From NCBI RefSeq assembly GCF_026153455.1, contig NZ_CP110629.1, positions 434,001 to 498,000 on the forward strand: a stretch of DNA of 64,000 nt, in the 5' to 3' direction. Positions 45,123 through 56,800 of the stretch are shown here, one piece after another; the stretch's first letter is position 1; every line of letters begins with the position of its first letter. Origin of the DNA: Marinimicrobium sp. C6131. GTDB taxonomy: Bacteria > Pseudomonadota > Gammaproteobacteria > Pseudomonadales > Cellvibrionaceae. The translations under genes were made by a program, and so were the position numbers. The notes beneath the pieces were generated by a model that ran no database searches, was not told the DNA's origin, and saw only the letters and a list, made by a program, of their open reading frames with translations.

Positions 45123-45896
45123 GTGAGTGAGACGAAGGTCATGCATGAGTTGGGTCATACCGCAACCGGTCGGGCGCCGTGCCGATGGCGGATGCTGGGC
45201 GGTATGACGGGGCTTGCCCTGTTGCTCGGGTGCAGCAGCCCTGCGCCGACACCTACCGCGCCCCAACCGTCCCCTGCCGCGGTTGAAGCCGCGCCGGAGC
45301 CGATACTGACGCGTGAGGAGCGTCTCGAGCGCTGGCTGGATGAAGGTGATCGGGCGCTGTCGGCCGATCGATTACTGTCACCGCTGGGCGACAACGCACA
45401 TGATCGCTATCGGGCGGTGCTGATCTATGAGCCCGAGAATACCCGCGCCATCTCCGGGCTTCAGGCCATTGCCCTGCGTTATCTCGATCTGGCCCGCTCT
45501 GCTGCCGCACGCAGCGCTTTTTCCCAAGCACTGGGCTATCTGGATCTTGCGGCCTCCGTGGATCCGGGGAATCCTCTGGTGGCCGACTTCCGCGGGGACA
45601 TCCAGAGGCAACAGGAGCGGTTGCATAGTGCCTCCCCCCTGACTCAGGATGGACAGGTCGTGCAACTCAATGGTGAGCTACTCCGTCAGCGGGCGGACCG
45701 CCTGGTGGGCGAGTTGCATGAACTGGCACGGCGAGTCAGGGACGGTGGCGATTTCGTGCTCATTGTGGCGCGTACCGATGCCGAGGGGCGGTGGGTTTAC
45801 CAACAGATGCGTGATGGCGTGCCCGGCTATCTGCTCCGGGGTGATATCAAGCTGGGATCCCCCCCGCGAATTGAATTGTTGCCACCGCTGGAGTGA
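45123..45896 (+). CDS. Unrecognised lipoprotein with helical TPR-like region
   Basis: 257 residues. The start shown is a GTG with GGAG five bases upstream; the lipobox LLLGC at about 33-37 gives lipid cysteine C37, so a shorter start at an internal Met is also possible. A Pro/Ala-rich spacer leads to a helical repeat region (about 62-165) resembling TPR segments (RYRAVLIYEPENTRAISGLQAIALRY), and then a short beta-like C-terminus. Proteins of this shape occur in Pseudomonas-like genomes, but I do not know a function. It precedes the copper chaperone gene by 37 bp. Confidence 0.75.
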   Translation: MSETKVMHELGHTATGRAPCRWRMLGGMTGLALLLGCSSPAPTPTAPQPSPAAVEAAPEPILTREERLERWLDEGDRALSADRLLSPLGDNAHDRYRAVLIYEPENTRAISGLQAIALRYLDLARSAAARSAFSQALGYLDLAASVDPGNPLVADFRGDIQRQQERLHSASPLTQDGQVVQLNGELLRQRADRLVGELHELARRVRDGGDFVLIVARTDAEGRWVYQQMRDGVPGYLLRGDIKLGSPPRIELLPPLE

Positions 45897-45933
45897 AAGC
45901 GGTGGCATAAACACGGCTCTGGAGAATACGGTT

Positions 45934-46398
45934 ATGTTAAAACGACTATTGCATACCATACTGTTGGCGCTTGCGCTGGGTGTGGCTCCGCTCAGTGCGG
46001 AACCCCCGGCAGCCACGGTGACCGTTACCGATGCGACGGTGCGGGTCCCGCTACCGGGTAAAAATCTGACCTCTGCTTATTTTCTGTTGCACAACACCGG
46101 CGAGCAGGCGCGCTCGCTGGTCTCGGTATCGACGGAATTTGCCGAGCGTGCCGAACTGCACGAGCACCGCACGGTGGACGGCATGATGCGCATGCGTCAG
46201 GTGGATGCCGTGGAGATTCCCGCCGGTGAGAAAGTGCGTTTCGCCTCGGGGGGCTACCATGTCATGCTCTTTGACCTGAAACGCCGCCCCCGCACCGGAG
46301 ATCCGCTACACTTGATATTGACGTTTGATGATGGCAGCAAGCAGGCCGTCAAGGCCTATGCCGTCAGTGTGTTTGATCGGCCCCATCACGACCATTAA
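45934..46398 (+). CDS. Periplasmic copper chaperone PCu(A)C
   Basis: 154 residues with a signal peptide (about 1-22, ending LSA). The copper-binding pattern of the PCuAC family is present: His in ELHEHR, then Met in DGMMRMRQV and HVM in GGYHVMLF. The chaperone delivers Cu(I) to cytochrome c oxidase. GGAG lies nine bases before ATG 45934. No SCO gene is adjacent. Confidence 0.93.
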   Translation: MLKRLLHTILLALALGVAPLSAEPPAATVTVTDATVRVPLPGKNLTSAYFLLHNTGEQARSLVSVSTEFAERAELHEHRTVDGMMRMRQVDAVEIPAGEKVRFASGGYHVMLFDLKRRPRTGDPLHLILTFDDGSKQAVKAYAVSVFDRPHHDH

Positions 46399-46424
46399 CG
46401 CATCCCATCGAACAGGAAGTCGCT

Positions 46425-47498
46425 ATGCCCATGTCCAAAGCCAAACAGTTCTGGATCCACCTGCAGCGCAAGCTTCGGGATACCTTTGCCGACACCCGTG
46501 ATGATGTCTCCCGGTTGGGGGTAAGGGTGAAAATTGGTTTAGCCGTATTGGGCCTCTACGTGTTGTTGGCGCTGGTAGTGGGCATTTACTGGAGCATGAC
46601 CCCCGGTTTTTTCACCGTGGAGGAATATGTGACGGCGCAGGTTGAAGAACGCGGTGGGAAGCGTGAGCGCGGTGCCGTGATGACGTCAACGCTGATTGGC
46701 GTGGCGGAAACCTTATTGGAAAAACCCGGCGGCTATCTGACCAATGACATTACGCCCCCGGGACTGTGGTTGGATAATATGCCGAGCTGGGAGTACGGCG
46801 TGGTCATTCAGGTGCGCGATGCCAGCAAAGCCATGCGCGAGGCGTTCAGTCGCTCCCAGTCCCAATCCCGCGAGGATCAGGATCTGGCGTTGGCCGAATC
46901 CCGCTTCAACTTCAACACCGACAGCTGGATCATGCCGGCCACTGAGCGCCAGTATCGTGAGGGCATTCAGTACACCCGTCGCTACCTTGATCGGCTGACG
47001 GGTATCAGTGATCAGAACGCCGAGTTCTACACCCGCGCCGATAATCTACGCTATTGGTTGAGTACCGTGGAAACCCGCCTGGGTAGCCTGTCCCAGCGTC
47101 TCAGTGCCAGTGTCGGTCAACGCCGGCTGAATACTGACCTGCCTCTGCGCATGGGCGAGCCCCGGGAAGTGGCCCCGGGGGAGGTGATCGTCAAGACGCC
47201 CTGGACCGAGCTGGACAATGTGTATTACGAAGCCCGAGGTTCAGCCTGGGCGCTGATTCACCTGCTGAAGGCGGCGGAAATCGAATTTGCCGACGTGCTT
47301 GATGACAAAAACGCCCGGGTCAGCCTGGGGCAGATCATCCGTGAGCTGGAAGCCACCCAGCGCTCGCTGATGAGTCCGATGATCCTCAACGGCAGCGGCT
47401 TTGGTCTGCTGGCCAATCATTCACTGGTGATGGCCTCCTATATCTCCCGCGCCAACGCGGCGTTGATTGACTTGCGGAGTTTGTTGGATCGGGGGTGA
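46425..47498 (+). CDS. DUF2333 family membrane protein
   Basis: 357 residues. One membrane helix at about 36-57 is followed by a large periplasmic domain rich in helices, with the conserved NDITPPGLWLDNMPSWEYG segment of DUF2333. The family is widespread in Pseudomonas-like bacteria and has no known function. It follows the copper chaperone by 26 bp on the same strand and is probably the last gene of a short operon. Confidence 0.88.
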   Translation: MPMSKAKQFWIHLQRKLRDTFADTRDDVSRLGVRVKIGLAVLGLYVLLALVVGIYWSMTPGFFTVEEYVTAQVEERGGKRERGAVMTSTLIGVAETLLEKPGGYLTNDITPPGLWLDNMPSWEYGVVIQVRDASKAMREAFSRSQSQSREDQDLALAESRFNFNTDSWIMPATERQYREGIQYTRRYLDRLTGISDQNAEFYTRADNLRYWLSTVETRLGSLSQRLSASVGQRRLNTDLPLRMGEPREVAPGEVIVKTPWTELDNVYYEARGSAWALIHLLKAAEIEFADVLDDKNARVSLGQIIRELEATQRSLMSPMILNGSGFGLLANHSLVMASYISRANAALIDLRSLLDRG

Positions 47499-47873
47499 AT
47501 CAAAGTCGGGGGCGTGGGCCATGTTGTCGCGCTATTCTTTATGCAAGAGCCGGGCGGTTATATATTTCAAAAAAATATAAGAAAACTTTGCTGCTTTGAC
47601 GTTTGGTGCCAGAATCTATTCTGTCTACTGGTAATCTATTGATTTCCCAATAAAAATAATCCTGCTCGAAAATCGAGTGGCGGCTACCTCCTCGCAATGA
47701 AAAAATAATACGCGCCATTCACCAGGAGCTCGATACTTCTCCCCTTTGAGACTATTTACTTTTGTGGTTTAGAATCCGCCCCGTCGAACATGAAGGAATT
47801 GTTGTGCGGGCACTTTTTATTTCCCACCCCCGCTTCCTTTTGAATAGCCAACTCCGCTTGAAGGAAATCCGCA
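47499..47873. other. 375-bp AT-rich intergenic region before the giant Rhs gene
   Basis: The base composition falls sharply here compared with the genes to the left. There is no convincing gene. The right half holds a promoter candidate and the AAGGAA ribosome site for the Rhs gene. Other A/T-runs near 47565-47585 could bind nucleoid proteins such as H-NS-like factors, which is only a guess. Confidence 0.6.
47747..47775 (+). promoter_or_regulatory. Candidate sigma70 promoter for the giant Rhs gene
   Basis: TTGAGA (47747-47752) and TAGAAT (47770-47775) are spaced by 17 bp, about 100 bp before the start. Each hexamer matches five of six consensus bases. It has not been tested and is based on consensus only. 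Confidence 0.5.
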
Positions 47874-50800
47874 ATGCACGGACGCTTGATCGCCGCCCTT
47901 TCAGTCGCTGTATTACTGGCGATATTCTCTACGTTCTCATCAGCTCAAACCACGACCATCGAAGCTGAAAACTACTCGGATATGTCCGGAGTCAGAACTG
48001 AAGCCACCAGCGATGAGGGTGGAGGCAGTAATGTGGGCTGGATTGATGCGGGTGACTGGATCTCTTATGACACGGCGCTGTTGGCGGGCGAATATCGGTT
48101 GTCATTTCGAGTCGCTGCACTGGAGAGGGAAGGGCAGTTTGAAATCCAGGCAGATAACGGCTCGGTAAACGTATCGAATATTGAATTCGGTGCCACCGGT
48201 GGTTGGCAGAATTGGACAACTGTAAATGCAGACGTATTTCTGGACTCCGACATAGACTCCTTCAGACTGTATGCATCCGGGGGTGGATGGAATCTCAACT
48301 GGATAAAAATAGAATCCCTCTCACAAAGCTCATCAGAATCAAGCGCTTCAAGTAGTGCCTCCTCACCAGAAAATGCCGTAGTTCGAGTTGAAGCGGAAGA
48401 CTATCTTGAGATCTATGGAATGCAGCTGGAGGCTACTGATGACGTCGGCGGTGGAGAAAATGTCGGGTGGACCGAAGCTGATGATTGGATATCGTATGAT
48501 ATCCGGTTGCCGGCACCGGGCGAATATGAAGTCCGCTTCCGTGTCGCGGGCAGGGGAGGGGCATTAGATCGCTTCATGCTTGAGTCTGAAGATATTGAGG
48601 ATCTATCCCATGTAGTCAACTTTGCAGGAACCGGTGCGTGGCAGTCGTGGACAACTGTCGAAGAAGCAGTTGCCCTACCTGAAGGTGAATTCACCTTGGT
48701 AGTAAAGGCTTTAGCTGGGGATTGGAACATCAATTGGCTCGAATTCGAACTTGTTTCCGAAAGTGCGTCCAGCTCTCGCTCCAGTTCAAGTTCAAGTTCG
48801 ACCAGTGTGGGGTCCAGTTCATCAATGTCAAGCTCCTCGTCAAGCGAGGCACCCGCAAACTATCTCGTATCCACCCAAACAGATGGATTTGGTTCGATGG
48901 AACCTTTGGAGCTCAGGGTTCAAGAGGGTACGTCTGCATTATTTGTTGTTACGGCGCAGGATGGCTACATCATCGATTCAGTCACCGGCTGCGGTGGAGT
49001 GTTGAGTCAGGATGGATACTCCGTTGAAAATCTGTCGTCGAATTGCACGATTGAGGCGACATTCCAGCCACGCCCTGGTCAGCCAGGCGATATTATAGAT
49101 GAAAGGTACAAAATTAGTGAGACCGATAGCAGTATTGTTGTAGATCTGGAAACCGGGCTTGAATGGCGAAGGTGCGCGAATGGTTCCGAGTGGAATGGTT
49201 CCGAGTGTGTGGGCGAAAGTGAGGAGTACGAGCTGGTTCAAGCTCAATCTCAGAATTTTGAGGAGGGTTGGCGCGTCCCGAATCGGGAAGAGCTTGAGGC
49301 TCTCGTCCACTGTAGTTCAGGTCTGGCTGATGAGGATATTGAATCTAAAGGCTGTCGGACCGATTCTAGATCGCCTACTCTGAATGATAAAGTTTTCCCC
49401 GGGGCACAACCAAAATCGCTCTATTGGTCAAGTACCCCGACGGTAAAGTTAGACGACTCTTACTGGACCGTAAACTTCTTTAATGGAGAGAGTCGATCAC
49501 TTCCTCATGCAGAGTATGACCACTTGGGCGAGATTGAAGCATACTTGAACGCTTACCTTCGCCTAGTTCGAGGTGATGGCAAAAGTCAGTACAATTTACT
49601 CCTCAAGAAAATGGGGGAGGGCTCGGGAGAGATTCTAGTCGACCAGGAAGGTACGGATTGCGGAGAAGAGTGCCAATTGGCACTTCAGGCGGGAGGTGAA
49701 ATCGAAGTTCTGGCCGTGCCAGCGCCGGGGTCTGTATTCGCACGTTGGAGTGGAGGATGTCGAAGTACCGACCACGTTTGTATGGTTGATATAGATAAGG
49801 ATAAGGAAATTCATGCTCACTTTCTGGTTGATCGCTACGAGTTTTCTGGTGAAAACGTTGTGGTTGACAATAAGACCGGTTTAGAGTGGCAGCGTTGCTC
49901 ATATGGGCAGGAATGGACTGGCGTTACATGCGCGGGAGATGCTGAGACGGACGTCTGGTATGACCTGACGGAGAGAGTGTTTCCCGGAGGCTGGAGACTT
50001 CCCACAAATAGCGAATTGGCTTCTGTTGTGTATTGTGATTCTGGAAGCCCTTCATTCGAAGGGGCGCAAAGTAGCCCATGCCATAATGAATACACAGCCC
50101 CCACGATAGCGAGTTGGGCGTTTCCAAATACGCCCAAGATGAATTACTGGTCGTCCACGACGGCAGACAATGGCTGGCCTGTAGTAAGAGATTTTGATAA
50201 TGGAAAAGCAGGCTATATTTCAGGGTTCTCTAGTGGCGCCTTTCGCTTGGTTCGCGATCCGGAGCCTCCCGAGTCAGTCCAGATAAACATGAGCGTCACT
50301 GGCAGCAGTGCGGGCGAAATTACCGTAAACGGAGAGGCTTGTGGTGACTCATGTGTTGCGAATTATTCAAATGTAAACTCTATCCTCGTGGAAGCTACTC
50401 CGGATGATGGCGCTGAGTTCTACCGGTGGAATGGGCTCTGTAGCGGTTTCGACCCTAGGTGTGAAGTGACGAATTGGCATGAGGTTGAAGCCCTGGAGGC
50501 CATCTTCATCGATGACCGGTATGAGGTTAGGGGCGATGAGAGAGGCATAATCTATGATTCGACAACAGATTTAGAGTGGCAGCGTTGTAGCTATGGCCAG
50601 GAATGGGATGGGGAGTCCTGCATCGGAGACATTGTTCCTTTAAATTCCTCCGAAGCAAATGCTATAGCCTCAGATATGGGGTGGCGGCTTCCGGCGTACA
50701 ACGAATTAAGAACATTGGTTTTTTGTAGCTCCGGAAATCCGACTTATTGGGGAAAGCATGAGAGCTCATGTTTACCAACCGGTAGAGATGAGCCGACTAT

Positions 50801-53800
50801 TGCCGAGAACTACTTTCCTTCGACGGAGAATGTGGACTATATGTCATCTACGTTTGAGCCGAGTCAAGGGTGGGGGGCGGCGAAGAACATCGCAGTTGAT
50901 TTCCGCGATGGTAGTTATGGTGTTGTTTATTCTGAAAATGAAGCGAATGTACGGTTCGTGCGTGGGGGAGGTGATTTCCCCAAAAAGTCGATTTCTATTC
51001 GGCTTTCTGGAGGAGGCGACGGGAGGGTGTTCGTAAATCATGAAAGTTATGAAACTTGTGATCAAGAAGAGTGTGAGTTTCTGGTTTCGGAAGGTTCTAC
51101 TGTGACCCTCTCTTATCATGCTGATTCTGGGTCGGAGTTCTTCAGTTGGGGTGGTCTGTGCTCAAAGAGTCTTGATGAGTGCACTGTCTTAATGGATCGT
51201 GATCGTGATGTAGAGGTTTTCTTTAACATGAGAACTCCATATCTGTTTTCGTGCCCCTATAATTCTGTTAAGTCTGACTTTAGCTACATCGAAGTAAACC
51301 CGGAGGAGAACATATATTGGAGCGTTGGAGAAGATGTTAATGTTGAATCAATAGCCTCGGCTTTCAATTACGCGAGATATGTCGATCCCTCAGTTAATAC
51401 TTATCTGATTATGCCCGAGCAAAATGTTTGGGATCAGTTAAGCCTTCAGGATAAAGGATTGTACCTTGTCAATTCGGAACGCTCTGCCCGAGGTCTGAAG
51501 CCCTTTTCCGGTGTGGATGCATCCATTCAGAGTTCGGCCAAGAACTACGCTGACTATATTTTGACCAACAACCAGGTTGTAGGTCATTACAATGACGGGC
51601 AAACACCGTTGCAGAGGATGCGGACCGAAGACTATGTAATGACAAACTCGGATTCCTATATCAGGAAAGCAGAGTCATTGGCTGGAGTGCACAATTTTGA
51701 AGATCCAGTCTCACAGGATTATGCGCTGGTTCGAGCCATATATGCGTGGTTGTACGAAGACAAGGATTGGTATAGGAGGTTCGGCTTATCGGAAGGAGAT
51801 GATTGGGGTCATAGAAAACATTTGTTGCAAAAGGGACTTCAGGAAAACAATGGCGATCCCTTCTCGGAGGGAGTGGCTGGCTTTGGGGTGGCAACGGGGC
51901 TTTATCAGCCCGGAGCAGATAGCGTGTCAACTCATGGAGCCGTTACGGTTTTCAACACAATTGATCAGGGGCCAACCTGGGATGGCGACCGGCTTCAGGT
52001 GTCGGATTTCTCCAATTCTCAAGGGTGCTATCACCATACTCTAACGTTCCGAAGCTCCTCAGCTAAAAGGGAATTCATTCCTGGTCTTGAGAGCATTTCC
52101 ATTGTCCCCTCTAACGTTCACCTTGCAGTTGGGCAAAGCGCGGCGTTGAGTATTATTGGTCATTACGGGGGAGGCGAGGTGCGTGATTTGACTGACACGC
52201 TATCGCACCGAGTAACAGATAGTTCAGTGGTGTCTATAGCAAACGGAGAGGTAATTGGTCGCCGATCTGGTTACGCTACTGTGTATGTTTCGGATGCCTT
52301 GGGGCTGGATTACATTGATTCCAACAGAATCCAGGTCACGGTCGGAGAAGCTTTAGACGTGGAATCGCTTACGGGCACCAGAGCTGGATCTGTAGCTCCT
52401 TATCTTGCTGAAAACGCCACATTGCCGACCTTTGTTCCTGCCATGGAGGAGCAAAGAGTCGAAGCGGATTTTGACCCCTATGCCATGGCGGTCTTCACTG
52501 GTACGGTGCAAGATCGCTACGGTGTTCCGCTGTCCGGGGTGCAGATCAGCTTCCTGCATGCCAGAAACTATGGCTCAGTAACCACGGACATGGACGGCCG
52601 GTTCATTATCGCAGGTCCTGCGGGAGAGCAAACGGTGGTTTACGAGAAGCCGGGCTATCTCGTCCTTCAGCGCTCTGGCACGGGTGGCTCAGGTCAGTGG
52701 TCTTCTCTAGAGGAGGTGACGCTTCTCGAGCGGGATAGTAAGGTGACAAATATCAACCTCTCAAGCGGTGAGCCTCAAGTGCACCAGTCGAGCCTTGTCT
52801 CTGACGAATTTGGTGATCGACAAGCCACCGTTATATTCAATGGCATTACGTCCGCTGTCATTCGGTCTGCCGATGGCTCGGAGCGACCCATTGAGCAGTT
52901 TCAGTTCAGTGCCACCGAATTCGAATCACCCTCGTCCATGCCAGGTGAGCTTCCTCGAGAAACGGCATTTACCTGGGCTTCTGACCTGCATGTCGACGGC
53001 ACGCACTATACGGATTCCGTTCATTTTGACGGCGATGTTGTCATGTTTGTCGACAACTTTCTGAGTTTCGATGTGGGTGAAATTGTTCCCATCGGCTACT
53101 TTGATCGACGAATTAGTGAATGGGTTGCTTCGAGCAACGGTGTCGTCGTTGAGCTTCTCGACTCCGACAGCGATGGCGTAGTGGATGGTTTGGATTACAC
53201 CGGTGACGGCCAGCCTGATGATTTGAACGGCAATGGCAACACCGCAGATGAGGTCATTGGGCTGGAGTCCTATTCGGCGGGAGACACCCTCTGGTGGGGA
53301 AGTTTCAATCATATGACGCCGTTGGATTACAACTGGGGCGCAGGGGATGAGGAAGCTCCCGATGAGGTGGACCCCGAGCTGAGCGAGGAAGATGAGTACG
53401 ACGAAGCCTGTGTGGCTACCGGCTCTTACGCCAAGCCTTATCAGCAGTCCTTCCATGAAGACATTGATATCGCCGGAAGCAATCTTACACTGCACTACAG
53501 CAGTCAGCGAACCCAAGGCTATCATCATAAGATTCGAGTGGCACTGAGTGGTGACGAAATACCCGTGATGCCAGTGCGTATGATCGCCCGACTGGAGATT
53601 GCCGGCCGTGTGTTTGAGAAAAGTTTTGACCCACAAACCGGGCTGGAAGCGGAGTTTGTATGGGATGGTACCCACCCGGATGGGACCATCGCGGAAGGTC
53701 TGGTCAGTGGCCGAGTGAGCCTTGGGTATGAGCATGGCGTCAAATACCTGAGTGCGGGGAATGCGGCTTCGGAGCAGCGGCCTCCATCAGAGTTTGCGGT

Positions 53801-56800
53801 TGCCTGGGCGACCGAAGGTGAATCGGAAACCCAGGTGCCCGCCAGGGAGAACTTTATTGCATGGCGTCAACGCGGCATCACGATCAAGAATACATATCAC
53901 AGTCAGTTGGCGGAAGGCTGGTCATTGTCGTCGGTTCATGAGCTGGGCCCGCTCTCAGAGGGGACCGTTTACCTGGGTAATGGTGGAGTCCATACAGCGG
54001 CTACCCCATCATTGATTCTCAGAACTGGTCAGACTGCCAGCTATGTAGACGGAGATGATGGCTATTATCAGGCAGGTGGTAAGAACATTGACTATACGAT
54101 CACTGATGGCAATGTTCTTCAGGACCGAGTGACCGGGTTGCAATGGCAGAATGAGAGAACCCCTTTCCGCACCGCAACCCGACTGGAGGCGGCGCAGTAC
54201 TGTGCCGACCTTGAAGTGGCTGGACAAACGGATTGGCGGCTCCCCACGCCCAAAGAGGCAGGGTATACCATTGACAAGTCGACCGGAGATGCCGTCAGAC
54301 GAATTCACAGCCTGTCCAGGGGGCGTGAATTATGGAACGCGAACACTATTAATAACGATCAGAGAGAGTTGGCCGCCCTCTGTGTCCGTGGTGCGCCCTT
54401 GGATGAACGCAATATCGTCTCCCTGGATAGGAATGAATCGGATCAGGTCGTCATCGATAAAGACAATGGTCTGATGTGGCAAGACAGCGCCGATAACGCG
54501 ACGCTGACGCTCAGTTGGCTGGACAGTATCGATTACTGCGAGACCTCACAGCACGCCGGGTACAACAACTGGCGACTCCCCAACATTAACGAGCTACTTT
54601 ATATCCTGCCAAATCCGGTCTTTCAGTATCAGACGAGCCTCCCTGATGATGTACACTGGACTTATCTGGCACCCGAGCGAAACCCGTACTGGAGTTCAAC
54701 CACCAATATTACGGATGAGGAACAGGCATGGGCCATTGAGAGCATCGGTTTTAACAGTGAGCGTTTCGATAAACTCGACCAATACCATGTCCGCTGCGTC
54801 CGCGAAGACAGTACGGCGGCCCGATCACCTTACCGGTTTGATGGCGACGATCGCCATACCGCCACTATAGACCTGAACAGCGGTGTTGAGCTCAGCACCC
54901 TGGAGTATGATGACGCTGGCCGGGTAATCCGTATTGTGGACCGTTTCGGCAGCGCTCTGACGATCGACCGGAATCAGGACGGAACCCCCTCCCGCATTGT
55001 GGCGCCCAATGGCGAGGTCACTTCGCTGACAGTGAACCAGCAGGGCCACCTGACTGGTGTGCAATATGAAGACGATACCGGCTACCAGTTCAACTATAAG
55101 AACGGAGGTCTGCTCACCGGAAAGATCGACCCCAATGGACATGGCTACGAACGGGAGTACGACGACTCAGGACGGCTGCTGATAGCAAAAGACCCAATGG
55201 GCGGCTTCTGGGAGCTGTTTGATGAGCGGTTGGATATTGGCTGGGATCGCTTTGGCTATGACACGGCGGAAGCCAATCGTCATGAGGTTGAGCGTCGGGT
55301 TCGGGCCAACGGTGATGTCGAAGTCACGACCACTGATAAAACGGGGGCTATGTCCGTTCTGGTGCGCAGCGCGGACGAGTTGAGGGAAACCATAACGGCC
55401 TACGGAATGACCACGGTTCTCGATAAGGTCCTTGACGAGAAAACTCAACGGCCTCGCACTGACACCGTTACGGTTACCACGCCAGAGGGTCTGATCAGTA
55501 CCACTGAACTCGATAAGCAGTACAGAGAAAACGGTGCTGACACCACGCACTACACGGTCACCGCCAGCCAGAACGGGAAATCCACGCTGATCGAGATTGA
55601 CAGTCGAACCGGCGTCACCCGGACTACTTCGCCTGAAGGGCGGGTGACTGCGCTGTATGCCGATCCCGATACATTGCTGACGCAGCGGCTGGAAACACCA
55701 GGCCAGCACGATCGGGAGTATGAGTACGATAGCCGCGGTCGCCTTGTTGAGGAACGGGTGGGCGATCGCACGACGACGTACACCTATGATGATGTTGCCG
55801 CGTTGGGACGGCTGACCAGAATAACCACGCCTGATGAGCGCTCCACCGAGTTTGAATATGACCTGTTAGGGAGGGTGAGCAAAGTCATATACCCCGACGG
55901 TAACAGCACGGTCACAGAGTATGACGCCAATGGTAACGCCACCCGGGTAACGGTGCCGACGCAGGCGGACCATGAATCGACGTTCAACGGCGTCAACAAG
56001 GTAGAGACGGAAGACCGCCCCGATACTCCCCCGGCTGCCTACACTTACAATCTGGAAAAGCAGCTGACACAAATAGCGCTGCCATCAGGAGACACCATTG
56101 ACTACATTTATGAGAATGGGCTCCTGATCCGAGTCGAGACGCCGGAAGCTGATACCCGATATTACTACCAGCAAGCCGATCAGCCCGCTCGGGTTGAGCG
56201 GGGCGAGGATAAAGTCCACTACGCGTACGATGGCACCCTGCTGACCGAGTTACGTCATGAAGGGTGGGTTAGCGCGACGCTTGGCTATAGCTATAACGCA
56301 GATTTCCGGGTAAGCAATATGAGCTATGCTGGTGCCGGCACCTCTATCGGCTACGACGATGACGGACTTCTGACAGAAATCAACGGGTATGAGCTGACCT
56401 ATGGCGCCCAAAGCGGCTTCCTGGAGGAGCTCAAGGATGGCAATCTGACTCAGACGTGGCAATGGAATGGCTATGGCGAATCCACGGCGGTAGATTACTA
56501 TCAATCCGGGACGAATACCTATGGTTACGACCTGGAGTACGATCCGGCGGGCCGGATTGTCCGAAAAATCGAGCAGACTCCAACCGGCACGGCAGTGTAT
56601 GAATACGACTACGACGGCCGTGGTCGCCTGGTGGAGGTCATCAAAGAGGGGGTAATCGTAGAAGCCTATGCCTACGATGCCAACGGAAACCGAACCCTTC
56701 AGACCAGCACCGAAGTCGGTGTGGACGCCGAATCCGCGGTCTACACCGCTGGCGACCAGTTGGAAAGCCGGGGCAATACCACCTACACCTACGACGCCAA

